The translations under genes were made by a program, and so were the position numbers. From Bacteroidota bacterium (GTDB lineage Bacteria; Bacteroidota; Bacteroidia; Chitinophagales; Chitinophagaceae), in assembly GCA_023409975.1 (NCBI GenBank), contig JAEYQO010000119.1, positions 1-28,993 of the forward strand: 28,993 nt of DNA. The letters are read 5' to 3'. Below the pieces are notes generated by a model, which saw only the letters and a list, made by a program, of their open reading frames with translations, made no database searches and had not been told where the DNA came from. Below, piece by piece: positions 21,647 through 28,993 of the stretch. Within the stretch, counting starts at the first letter, position 1. Every line of letters starts with the position of its first letter.

Positions 21647-22096
21647 ATGAAGTCAGCATTCCTCGCAATAGCAACCGCTTTGCTTTTACCTTTCTGCGTT
21701 AGTGGCCAGATGATCGAAGATCCTACTACCTGGACATATGAAGTAAAAAAAACGGGTGATCAGGAATATGATCTCATTTTTAAGGTTGAATTGAAAGAAG
21801 GCTGGCATGTCTTCTCCCAGGATCCGGGCGACGAATTTCTCATCCCCCCTTCTTTCAGCTTCAACGAATCCAACCTGAAAAAGCTGGGCAAGGTAGCGGA
21901 AGAAGGCATGCTGAAGACGGAGACGATCGAAGGATTTGATAAGCCTGTGCGCTATTTTGAAGGCACTGCAAGATTTATACAGAAGGTTAAAGCCAGAGCA
22001 GGCTCAAAGATCGAAGGGGAACATGAGTATCAGGTGTGCAACGATCGTATGTGTCTTCCTCCCAAAACAAAATCATTTGTATTTCGACTCCCGTAA
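21647..22096 (+). CDS. Stand-alone DsbD alpha-domain-like periplasmic protein
   Basis: 149 aa. Signal peptide MKSAFLAIATALLLPFCVSG. The mature domain begins MIEDPTTWTYEVKKTGDQEY and contains a CX4C pair (Cys131-Cys136, CNDRMCLPPKTKSF). It is closely parallel to residues 20-150 of the next gene (IADPTTWTYEV..., CDETMCLPPKRKSF), so the two arose by duplication. It corresponds to the N-terminal (alpha) thiol-relay domain of DsbD without the membrane and thioredoxin parts. It may accept electrons from DsbD or carry them to another partner. Coupled to purQ (4 bp). Confidence 0.85.
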   Translation: MKSAFLAIATALLLPFCVSGQMIEDPTTWTYEVKKTGDQEYDLIFKVELKEGWHVFSQDPGDEFLIPPSFSFNESNLKKLGKVAEEGMLKTETIEGFDKPVRYFEGTARFIQKVKARAGSKIEGEHEYQVCNDRMCLPPKTKSFVFRLP

Positions 22097-22187
22097 CTCT
22101 TAATGGTTTGGTAAAGTTCCCAGTGCCTCCAACGCTTACGCACTAAAGTTCTTTCTTCTCTTTCCAGAAATATCTAACTTCCCCACC

Positions 22188-24293
22188 ATGCTGAAGCTCA
22201 GATTCCTCCTGATTTTCCTGATCCTTGGTTTTACAGGCACTGTTCACGGTCAGATTATCGCTGATCCCACCACCTGGACTTATGAGGTAAGGAAACAGAA
22301 TGACAGCATTTTCAATCTCGTTTTCAAGCTTAGTCTCAAAGAACACTGGCACATCTGGGCATTGAATCCCGGAGGCGACGGATTACAGTTGCCGCCTGAG
22401 TTCAGTTTCGAAAAATCACCGGATTATGAACTGGTTGGCCAGGTAAAGGAAAAGGGTACAAATAAGGTGACCGGTGAAATGGACGGCGTTGACGGAGTGG
22501 TTACCTACTATCTGGATAGGGTAGAGTACACCCAGTCCGTAAAGGTGTTTGCTAATACGACGATTAAAGGGAAGCATGAATACCAGGTTTGTGATGAAAC
22601 CATGTGCCTCCCTCCAAAACGGAAATCTTTCTCATTCAATATTTCGGAACTTCCCTCATCCGTACCACCAGTCGCGGATACGGCATTGGCAGCTCAGGCG
22701 GATTCAGTTTCTAAGATCGTCCCGGATACCATGGGTATCACTGAGAATGATGGACCAGAAGGGCCTCTCGACGAAGGCAGCGAAAAGCAGGAGCGGCGTT
22801 CGAGGCTCTGGTTATTCCTGATGGCGCTTGGCGGTGGTATCGCTGCTGTACTAACCCCCTGTGTTTATTCTATGATCCCCATCACTGTCAGCTTTTTCAC
22901 CAAAAGGAGCAAGACGCGTGCAGAGGGTATCAGGAATGCGCTCTGGTATTCCCTTTCCATCATTATTATCTTCACGATTCTGGGTGTCCTGATCTCCGTA
23001 TTCTTCGGCGCCAATGCGCTGAATAATCTTTCAACTAACTGGATCGCGAATCTTTTCTTCTTCCTGATCTTCGTCATTTTCGGTATATCGTTCCTCGGGG
23101 CTTTTGAAATCACCCTGCCTTCTTCGTGGACAAGCAAAACGGATAGCAAGGCCGGTATCGGAAGCTTCGCCGGTATTTTCTTCATGGCGCTCACGCTGGT
23201 GATCGTTTCCTTCTCCTGCACCGGACCTATTGTCGGTCCACTATTGGTGCTCGCCGGTCAGGGCGGAATGGCAGGTCCGATTCTGGGCATGGCTGGTTTC
23301 TCTATCGGGTTGGCCCTTCCTTTCGCTGTGTTCGCTGTGTTCCCGGGCATGCTGAATAAGATGGCATCCTCCGGTGGATGGCTCAATCAGGTGAAAGTCG
23401 TTCTTGGCTTTCTGGAATTGATGCTTGCTCTGAAGTTCCTGAGCAATGCCGATCTGGCCATGGGCTGGAGATTGCTCGACCGTGAGATCTTTATTGCCAT
23501 ATGGATCGTGCTGGCGGTACTTCTTGGATTCTATCTGCTTGGCAAGCTGAAGCTTTCCCACGACGATGCCTCACCCAAAAATATTTACGGACAGGAGTAT
23601 GTGTCTATCTTTAAGCTGTTCCTGGCAATTGCTTCTTTCACTTTCGCTGTTTACCTCCTGCCCGGGATGTGGGGAGCGCCTCTCAATGGCATGAGCCAGT
23701 TCCTGCCTCCGATGGGTACCCAGGATTACATCGTTAGCCAGGGCGGAGGGTCCGCTGCAGGCCACGGATCAGAGCATTCTGGTGTAGCGCCAAAGAAATT
23801 CGTTCAGGAAATGAAGATGTATGAACCTCCTGTTGTGATTCAGCATGGCCTGGTAACTTATTTCGACTATGATGAGGCGCTAGAGGCGGCCAAAGTGATC
23901 AGGAAACCGGTGATGCTGGATTTTACGGGTATCAACTGTGTCAACTGCCGCAAGATGGAATCGCAGGTCTGGAGCCACCCGGAAGTGATGAGAAGGCTCA
24001 AGGAAGACTTCATTGTAGCCTCACTGTACTGCGACTATGACAAGATCGATCTTCCTAAGGACAAGCAGTTCTTTTCAAAGGAACTGAATGCGCAAATAGT
24101 GACTGTTGGCGACTGGAACGAACATCTTCAGGCTTCTAAGTTTAATTCGAATTCCCAGCCATTCTACTTCTTCGTGGATGAGAATGGACTGAAGCTGGTC
24201 GAGGAAGGATATTCTTATGATCCGAATGTTGAAAGGTTTATTGCCCATCTGGACCGTGTGAAACAGGCTTACGAACAATTGGCAAGCCGGTAA
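22188..24293 (+). CDS. dsbD: Thiol:disulfide interchange protein DsbD
   Basis: 701 aa, larger than the classic ~565. Signal peptide (1-22), then an alpha domain with Cys135 and Cys140 (CX4C), a linker, and an eight-helix beta domain starting near residue 208 with the membrane Cys225 (LTPCVYS) and Cys344 (FSCTGP). A C-terminal thioredoxin-like gamma domain has Cys584-X2-Cys587 (GINCVNCRK). DsbD carries electrons from cytosolic thioredoxin through the membrane to periplasmic partners. It follows its single-domain paralogue by 91 bp; TrxB for the cytosolic side is encoded at 3.7 kb. Confidence 0.94.
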   Translation: MLKLRFLLIFLILGFTGTVHGQIIADPTTWTYEVRKQNDSIFNLVFKLSLKEHWHIWALNPGGDGLQLPPEFSFEKSPDYELVGQVKEKGTNKVTGEMDGVDGVVTYYLDRVEYTQSVKVFANTTIKGKHEYQVCDETMCLPPKRKSFSFNISELPSSVPPVADTALAAQADSVSKIVPDTMGITENDGPEGPLDEGSEKQERRSRLWLFLMALGGGIAAVLTPCVYSMIPITVSFFTKRSKTRAEGIRNALWYSLSIIIIFTILGVLISVFFGANALNNLSTNWIANLFFFLIFVIFGISFLGAFEITLPSSWTSKTDSKAGIGSFAGIFFMALTLVIVSFSCTGPIVGPLLVLAGQGGMAGPILGMAGFSIGLALPFAVFAVFPGMLNKMASSGGWLNQVKVVLGFLELMLALKFLSNADLAMGWRLLDREIFIAIWIVLAVLLGFYLLGKLKLSHDDASPKNIYGQEYVSIFKLFLAIASFTFAVYLLPGMWGAPLNGMSQFLPPMGTQDYIVSQGGGSAAGHGSEHSGVAPKKFVQEMKMYEPPVVIQHGLVTYFDYDEALEAAKVIRKPVMLDFTGINCVNCRKMESQVWSHPEVMRRLKEDFIVASLYCDYDKIDLPKDKQFFSKELNAQIVTVGDWNEHLQASKFNSNSQPFYFFVDENGLKLVEEGYSYDPNVERFIAHLDRVKQAYEQLASR

Positions 24294-24316
24294 GATAAAC
24301 CGGAACAAGTAGTCGA

Positions 24317-25879
24317 ATGATTCAGGATCTCCAACTGGCACTCCTTCCGGCCGATGCCGCAGATGATGCTTCGATTCGCAGGTTTATTGCCCTTGAGCTC
24401 GACCTGGCGCCAGATCGGATCTCTGGGTTTCATATTAATAAACGCTCCATCGACGCCAGGAGTCGCCAGGCAAAGTTCATCCTGCAGGTTACCGTTTTCA
24501 TAGATGAACCTGTCCAGCCTTTAATTCCTTTTGATCCCCAACTACAGAATGTCAGCAATAAGCCATCCGTGCTGATCGCAGGTGCGGGCCCTGCCGGTCT
24601 GTTTGCAGCGCTCCGGTTGATCAGCCTCGGACTAAAGCCGGTCATCATTGAGAGAGGAAAGGACGTGCGCAGCCGTAGAAGAGACCTTGCGGCAATGAAT
24701 AAAGAAGGCGTCGTAAATCCTGAGTCTAATTATTGTTTCGGAGAGGGTGGTGCAGGTACCTACAGCGATGGCAAGCTCTACACACGCGCTACCAAACGGG
24801 GGGATGTCAAAAGGATATTGCAGCTATTCGTTCATTTCGGTGCAGATCCCCGGATACTTTATGAGGCTCACCCTCATATCGGCACGAATAAGCTTCCACA
24901 CATTATCACAGCTATGCGGCAGCAGATCGTGGAATGTGGTGGCGAGGTGCATTTTGATACGAAGCTGACGGGTATCGTACTTGAAGGTGATCGCTTCTCC
25001 GGCATCGTAGTAAACGATAACACGACGATCAGGGCAAAGTCGCTGATCCTTGCTACAGGTCATTCCGCCAGGGATATTTTCAAACTCCTGCAGGAGAAGG
25101 GAATCGCTATCGAATCCAAGCCGTTTGCCCTGGGTGTCCGGATCGAACATCCTCAGCATCTGATCGACCAGGCTCAATACCGTTGCGAGGTACGGGATCC
25201 ATTCCTGCCTCCGGCAAGCTATTCCCTCGTCTCGCAACAGGGCGGCAAAGGTGTCTTCTCTTTCTGCATGTGTCCGGGTGGGATCATTGCTCCTGCCGCC
25301 ACCGCCCCGGGAGAGATCGTGGTCAATGGCTGGTCGCCCTCCAAACGAAACAATCCGTTTGCCAATTCCGGTACAGTAGTGACTGTGGACCAGAATGATT
25401 TTTCGGACTTCGGGTTCGAAGGTCCGCTGGCGGGTCTGCAATTCCAGCAGATGGTGGAACAGAAGGCTTACGAGGCTGGGGGAGGGAAGCTGGTTGCACC
25501 GGCACAGAGGCTGGTTGACTTTGTCGATGGGAAGCGCTCCTCAACCCTCCCGGAGTGTTCTTACCTGCCCGGAATCCGGTCTGTACAGCTCAGAGAGGTG
25601 CTGCCGCTTATTGTCTGGCAACCGCTGCAACACGCCATCAGGGATTTTGGGAAGAAGATGAGGGGCTATTTTACCAATGAGGCAGTCCTCGTTGCAACAG
25701 AATCCCGCACCAGCTCGCCTGTACGAATCCCAAGGGATAAGACCTCCTTTCAGCACCCTCAGATCAAAGGTCTTTTTCCCTGTGCGGAAGGAGCCGGGTA
25801 CGCAGGAGGCATCGTATCCGCCGCAATAGATGGTGAGAACAGTGCTCAGGCTGCTGCAACACTATACGGCGGGGAATAG
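24317..25879 (+). CDS. FAD-dependent oxidoreductase, COG2509-type
   Basis: 520 aa. An N-terminal region of about 85 residues (FHINKRSIDARSRQAKFILQ) comes before the Rossmann motif SVLIAGAGPAGLFAALRL (84-101), giving the architecture of the COG2509 'uncharacterised FAD-dependent dehydrogenase' group. The FGEGGAGTYSDGKLYTR loop, ATGHSARD and a late FAD-contact block GLFPCAEGAGYAGGIVSAA are all present. Substrate unknown; cytosolic. Starts 23 bp after dsbD, so likely cotranscribed. No terminator is seen after it; a short hairpin (CCGTCT/AGACGG, 25903-25920) lies in the gap. Confidence 0.9.
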   Translation: MIQDLQLALLPADAADDASIRRFIALELDLAPDRISGFHINKRSIDARSRQAKFILQVTVFIDEPVQPLIPFDPQLQNVSNKPSVLIAGAGPAGLFAALRLISLGLKPVIIERGKDVRSRRRDLAAMNKEGVVNPESNYCFGEGGAGTYSDGKLYTRATKRGDVKRILQLFVHFGADPRILYEAHPHIGTNKLPHIITAMRQQIVECGGEVHFDTKLTGIVLEGDRFSGIVVNDNTTIRAKSLILATGHSARDIFKLLQEKGIAIESKPFALGVRIEHPQHLIDQAQYRCEVRDPFLPPASYSLVSQQGGKGVFSFCMCPGGIIAPAATAPGEIVVNGWSPSKRNNPFANSGTVVTVDQNDFSDFGFEGPLAGLQFQQMVEQKAYEAGGGKLVAPAQRLVDFVDGKRSSTLPECSYLPGIRSVQLREVLPLIVWQPLQHAIRDFGKKMRGYFTNEAVLVATESRTSSPVRIPRDKTSFQHPQIKGLFPCAEGAGYAGGIVSAAIDGENSAQAAATLYGGE

Positions 25880-25947
25880 TTTTTTAGTTAAGGTCGTGTG
25901 AACCGTCTGGAAAGAGACGGCAGATTATTAACCAAAAAACTTATTCT

Positions 25948-27054
25948 ATGAAAAGAACTTTTACGCTTCTAACGTTACTCCTGTCCGGCAGTCTGGTAGC
26001 AAACGCCCAGATCTATTTCAACTTCGACACTGCCGCACCAACAAGTAATTCAGAGACAAACATTTCTGTCGACTCTGTACGTCATGGAAACAATAACGGC
26101 ACCACTGCTTTACGCACAACAAGTGCCGCTTCCAACAACTATCCGGAAGCTTCCGGAACCTGGAACGCAGGCGCTGCCGCATTTACGGGCGGCTTCGATC
26201 CCGCAAACAGCACCTACTTCGAAGTTGTTCTTGATCCCCAGAACGGGAACTCCGTAGTACTTACAGGGATTTCTTTCGGAAGCCGTTCTACCTCAACAGG
26301 GCCGCAGGCTTTTGCAGTCCGTTCCAGCGTCGACAATTTTGCAGGTGTCCTGACGACCGGCTCACTCAACAATAACTCGAGCTGGTCTAATACAGGAGTT
26401 CTTCCCATGACCCTGGCTGGTGTGGCCGGTATCCCTGTTATTCTCAGGATTTATGGATTCAATGGTTCAGGTAACCCTTCTGCCAACACCGCCAACTGGC
26501 GTATAGACGACCTTACACTCTATACGGTCACGTTGCCCATTACACTGGTCTCTTTCGATGGAACCGTGAATGGCGATCAGGTGAAATTGCAGTGGGTGAC
26601 CGGCACCGAAGTCAATGCCGATAGATTCGAGATCGAGAAAGGCACCGACGGTCTTCGTTTCGAGACTATAGGCTCCCTGGCGGCGAAGAATGAAAACTCC
26701 AGTACCTATAGCTTTGAAGATAAACTCAGCAATGCCAGTTACTATCGCCTTAAAATGGTGGATAAAGATGGCTCTTTTGCCTATAGCAAAGTGCTGAACT
26801 TACGGGCGACTAAAGGTGGAGCAGTGACGCTCTTCCCGAACCCTGCCCGGGAAGCGCTCTATGTACAATTACCGGCCGATGCTCAGGCATTGATCAAGGT
26901 TTATGCAGTTGACGGCCGGACTGTAATGACACATTCGGCGAATACTGCGAGCGGACCGGTAAAGCTGGATATAGGGAATCTGCATGCAGGCAGCTACTTC
27001 CTCGTGGTGGACCAGGGAAGTGAACGCAGTAGTTTTAAATTCTTCAAGAACTAG
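25948..27054 (+). CDS. Type IX secretion cargo with C-terminal sorting domain
   Basis: 368 aa. Signal peptide MKRTFTLLTLLLSGSLVANA. Residues about 22-195 are Asn/Ser/Gly-rich strands, likely a jelly-roll or similar surface domain. About 196-285 is a FN3-like region (LPITLVSFDGTVNGDQVKLQ, then YSFEDKLSNASYYRLKMVDK) commonly found before sorting domains. Residues about 288-368 form the type A sorting domain (TLFPNPAREALYVQLP to SERSSFKFFKN). Such proteins are exported through the outer membrane by the type IX machinery and attached to the surface or released. Role unknown. Monocistronic with terminator at 27063. Confidence 0.88.
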   Translation: MKRTFTLLTLLLSGSLVANAQIYFNFDTAAPTSNSETNISVDSVRHGNNNGTTALRTTSAASNNYPEASGTWNAGAAAFTGGFDPANSTYFEVVLDPQNGNSVVLTGISFGSRSTSTGPQAFAVRSSVDNFAGVLTTGSLNNNSSWSNTGVLPMTLAGVAGIPVILRIYGFNGSGNPSANTANWRIDDLTLYTVTLPITLVSFDGTVNGDQVKLQWVTGTEVNADRFEIEKGTDGLRFETIGSLAAKNENSSTYSFEDKLSNASYYRLKMVDKDGSFAYSKVLNLRATKGGAVTLFPNPAREALYVQLPADAQALIKVYAVDGRTVMTHSANTASGPVKLDIGNLHAGSYFLVVDQGSERSSFKFFKN

Positions 27055-27062
27055 TCAGAAGA

Positions 27063-27089
27063 GGGGCTCCGTTGAGGGCCCCTTTTTTT
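27063..27089 (+). terminator. Terminator of the type IX cargo gene
   Basis: GGGGC (27063-27067) pairs with GCCCC (27078-27082), with further partial pairing inside, followed by seven T (27083-27089). It overlaps the last codon of the convergent gene at 27088. Confidence 0.8.
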
Positions 27090-27513
27090 ATCCTTTCTGC
27101 CGCCCTTTGATAATCTGGTCCCGGACCCTGGCCTGGTTGCGCCAATGCGCACTGAGGATGATCATTCCTGCCAGGATGATGATGAGGATCTGGGCGCCTG
27201 AATAAGGTGGTCTTTCATCGCGAAAAATGAGGTCGAAAACAGGACGGATCAGTGCCAGCATCGCGCCGAACATGACCATTGCATAGCTGGCTTTTACTTT
27301 GAAAGGGCGATCTTCCTCTGTGCCCGATATGGCCCAGAGGGTCAGTGCCAGCACGAACAGCGACTCGATACCGTAAGTGAGATGTATCTTTTCCACCCAG
27401 GGGAATTCCCGGAGGATGGTATTCTGAAGCAGCAGGATGATAAAGGCGACAAATGTCAGCACTTTACCGATCGTCTTTACTACTGGTGGAAACAGCGGAA
27501 GCTCAGGCATCAT
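27088..27513 (-). CDS. Four-segment membrane protein, hypothetical
   Basis: 141 aa with hydrophobic segments near residues 15-32, 45-62, 75-93 and 105-122 and a basic C-terminus (RNQARVRDQIIKGRQKG). No family is recognised. The ATG at 27513 (an ATG follows directly at 27510) is 5 nt after a TATCTTAG that resembles a -7 element with one mismatch. It follows the receiver-like gene by 37 bp on the same strand, so the two may be cotranscribed. Confidence 0.7.
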   Translation of the reverse strand: MMPELPLFPPVVKTIGKVLTFVAFIILLLQNTILREFPWVEKIHLTYGIESLFVLALTLWAISGTEEDRPFKVKASYAMVMFGAMLALIRPVFDLIFRDERPPYSGAQILIIILAGMIILSAHWRNQARVRDQIIKGRQKG

Positions 27514-27550
27514 CTGGCTAAGATACTACTCAAACAGGAAAACTCCTGCG

Positions 27551-27955
27551 CTAGACCTCGGCTACGGACATCCAGTATTCGAAGAAGCTTTTGATCTTTT
27601 TGCGCGTCAGATCATAGTCACTGGGCTTTTCGATAAAAGATATGGCTCCGGCCTCGTAAAACCGGGCTACCTCCCGGTTGTCTGCCATATCGCTGAGAAT
27701 AACGACAGGTATCGAAGCGTAGAGCGACGACTTCAGCTTTTGAAGTAAAGCGAGCGCGTCATCGGGCATACTCTGGCTATTCATCATGATCATTTTCGGC
27801 CGTTGATTATGTTCCAGGAAGGGAAAGAGCTCAGAGCTCCTTGTGAGAAACTTTATTGCTGTTCTGATTTCCAGATCCTGCAGACAGCCTTCCGTCAAAA
27901 CACGATCGTCTTCGTCTGGTTCCAGCATCAGGAAGTACTCATCACTGTTTTTCAT
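27551..27955 (-). CDS. Receiver-domain-like protein lacking the phosphoacceptor Asp
   Basis: 134 aa, a single response-regulator receiver fold. The first acidic pocket is present (MLEPDEDD, Glu12/Asp14), as are the switch Ser88 (VVILSD) and the invariant Lys110-Pro111 (FIEKP). The strand that should carry the phosphorylated Asp reads PKMIMMNSQSMPDD, with Asn59/Ser60 at the Asp position. There is no output domain and no adjacent histidine kinase. It probably acts as a phosphorylation-independent (pseudo-receiver) protein. Likely in one unit with the membrane protein at 27088. Confidence 0.8.
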   Translation of the reverse strand: MKNSDEYFLMLEPDEDDRVLTEGCLQDLEIRTAIKFLTRSSELFPFLEHNQRPKMIMMNSQSMPDDALALLQKLKSSLYASIPVVILSDMADNREVARFYEAGAISFIEKPSDYDLTRKKIKSFFEYWMSVAEV

Positions 27956-28037
27956 ATAGGGGTGTTAATCCGTAAAATTACGAAACCCTGCTGGCGAAAC
28001 GATCGGATTTTCACACATGGTTGGATAATGCATGTTG

Positions 28038-28046
28038 TTATCCACA
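28038..28046 (+). other. Perfect DnaA-box-like 9-mer with an inverted partner
   Basis: TTATCCACA at 28038-28046 equals the DnaA R-box. An inverted TGGATAA lies 9 bp upstream (28022-28028). A related TGTGGAAAA occurs near 28115. The sequences lie in a 213-bp gap between two minus-strand genes. One 9-mer is not proof of an origin. Confidence 0.3.
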
Positions 28047-28168
28047 GCCGGTTACAGGGAAAGATCATGAAGCATTGAACCTGAATAGGAAAACAGGATT
28101 TAGCTGAGATATGGGCTGTGGAAAACCCGTATCTGGCAGAAGATTCTGATCCGGATGATCAGGAGTAT

Positions 28169-28612
28169 TCAACGGGAGACAGCTTCCCATACCCGTTGCG
28201 TGTCGGTGTTACCGGCTGGACCTCTAACAGATTCAAAATCACCCCGGAGCAGTTTGAGCGCATACTTTTCCCTGTGGATTTCGGCTTTGGTCCGGTATCC
28301 CAGGCTGCGGAATACAGGAAGTGGCGGGCACCAACCCTGGATAGCGTGCTGCAGGAAGAACAGGAGTACGATAGCCGGGAAAATCAGCCACCAGGGACTG
28401 AAGGTGATCGCCAAAGCAAGACCTGTCAGAGCGACGATGGGCATGTTGACCTCCAGAACCCGTTCGATATCCCATTCAGCATCCAGTTCTTCGATCCTCT
28501 GGAAGATGGCAGGAGTGCCGGCGTTGGCGAGCTGCGATATCCGTCCGATCGTCTTCTGATCGATCTTGCTGTTCTTTTTGTCGGATGTATTCCGTCTGAC
28601 CCGTTCTTCCAT
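28169..28612 (-). CDS. DUF2892-like inner membrane protein
   Basis: 147 aa. A charged N-terminal part (NTSDKKNSKIDQKTIGRISQ) with a helical stretch (IFQRIEELDAEWDIERVLEV) is followed by two membrane segments (about 58-90) and the conserved AIQGWCPPLPVFRSLGYRTK segment, typical of the DUF2892/YgaP-type transmembrane region. The tail ends IHREKYALKLLRGDFESV. Function unknown. A plus-strand antisense frame of similar length is its shadow. Confidence 0.8.
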   Translation of the reverse strand: MEERVRRNTSDKKNSKIDQKTIGRISQLANAGTPAIFQRIEELDAEWDIERVLEVNMPIVALTGLALAITFSPWWLIFPAIVLLFFLQHAIQGWCPPLPVFRSLGYRTKAEIHREKYALKLLRGDFESVRGPAGNTDTQRVWEAVSR

Positions 28613-28801
28613 GGCTGGTAGTTGATTTGGTTAGTGATACGCCTCTCATGGGAAGCAATTAAGAGGAATAGCTCAAAACATATGCCCTTGCGCTTATAGT
28701 CCTTTGTTGCCTTTAGCCAGCAATGGGAGGAAGCAGCGTGTGATTTTACGTTAATTCGTTTCTGCAATCCCTGAAAATCCCTATTATTGCACTCCATTTT
28801 C
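28613..28801. other. 189-bp intergenic region before tRNA-Arg
   Basis: No gene is seen. The region is the presumed upstream region of both the DUF2892-like gene (minus strand) and the tRNA (plus strand). No clear TAnnTTTG element is recognised for either. Confidence 0.4.
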
Positions 28802-28873
28802 GGCCCCGTAGTTCAATGGATAGAATAGAAGTTTCCTAAACTTTAGATCCAAGTTCGATTCTTGGCGGGGCTA
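28802..28873 (+). tRNA. tRNA-Arg (anticodon CCT)
   Basis: Full cloverleaf of 72 nt. The acceptor GGCCCCG pairs with CGGGGCT (one G-T), the D arm is GTTC/GAAT, the anticodon arm is GAAGT-TTCCTAA-ACTTT with anticodon CCT, and the T arm is CCAAG-TTCGATT-CTTGG. Discriminator A73. The CCA end is not encoded (ACT follows). It decodes AGG arginine codons. A terminator follows 9 bp downstream. Confidence 0.95.
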
Positions 28874-28882
28874 CTTTACGGG

Positions 28883-28915
28883 AAGGGTGCGCAGAAATGC
28901 CACCCTTTTCTTTTT
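28883..28915 (+). terminator. Terminator of tRNA-Arg
   Basis: AAGGGTG plus GC (28883-28892) pairs with GC plus CACCCTT (28899-28907) with one bulged base, followed by a T-rich run (TTCTTTTT). Confidence 0.8.
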
Positions 28916-28993
28916 CCCATCCGCTGAAACCCGTGGACCGCCTGTTTCCCTGGCGAGTTGTTCCTCAGCAGCGCTCGATTCGTTTCCGGGTGG

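Noticed and set aside
28022..28046. Chromosomal origin of replication
   Set aside because: Only one perfect DnaA box and one partial partner; no box cluster, no AT-rich unwinding region next to it and no dnaA or dnaN nearby.
28118..28621. 167-codon plus-strand frame over the DUF2892-like gene
   Set aside because: The minus-strand product has membrane segments and the conserved QGWCPP block; the plus-strand product has neither.
28802..28993. tRNA-Arg as integration site of a mobile element
   Set aside because: No integrase and no duplicated tRNA 3' end are visible before the window stops.

Overview
The window looks like a chromosomal housekeeping segment of a Bacteroidetes bacterium, most likely of the Chitinophagaceae type. 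The grounds are a protein with a type IX secretion C-terminal sorting domain; DUF4249, DUF4294 and DUF4295 proteins; the rpmB-rpmG-DUF4295 ribosomal cluster; a bacillithiol deacetylase; and the Bacteroidetes -7 promoter element TAnnTTTG in front of many genes. Shine-Dalgarno sequences are mostly absent. All family names are recognised by eye; no database search was run.

Layout. Positions 1-127 carry 23-bp direct repeats that look like the end of an IS21-type insertion sequence, followed directly by the C-terminal remnant of a small hydrophilic gene (128-303). Then come a 34-aa membrane peptide gene, a TPR membrane protein divergent from a methyltransferase/PAP2 pair, a zinc-ribbon protein, a short ssb, thioredoxin reductase (trxB), a DUF4249 lipoprotein, an MmcQ/YjbR protein, a secreted protein of the group usually labelled 'asparagine synthetase B', an ABC-2 permease and glyA (to 9.9 kb). 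From 10.0 to 15.9 kb there is a 756-aa exported protein with a possible caspase-like (clan CD) C-terminal region, an alpha/beta hydrolase, a disordered Gly/Asn/Gln/Ser-rich protein, a class III type PHA synthase without a visible partner, and the L28/L33/DUF4295 cluster. From 16 to 28.6 kb there are bshB1, DUF4294, a lipoprotein coupled to a DCC thiol oxidoreductase, a beta-propeller-like exported protein, a membrane protein, purQ, a stand-alone DsbD-alpha-like protein followed by full DsbD, a COG2509-type flavoprotein, a type IX secreted protein, a small membrane protein, a receiver-like protein without its phosphoacceptor Asp, and a DUF2892-like membrane protein. A tRNA-Arg(CCT) closes the window.

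How the genes work together. There is no single large pathway operon. A recurring theme is thiol and redox chemistry: trxB, bshB1, the DCC protein, two DsbD-alpha domains, DsbD and a flavoprotein. Another is cell-envelope proteins: lipoproteins, signal-peptide proteins and the type IX cargo. The plus-strand run 18.5-25.9 kb is tightly spaced and may be one or two transcription units.

The points most worth a second look are the caspase-like 756-aa protein, the set of genes whose -7 element sits only 3-7 nt before the start codon (predicted leaderless mRNAs), the IS-truncated gene at the left edge, two simple-sequence arrays that each abut the stop codon of a minus-strand gene, and the degenerate receiver protein.
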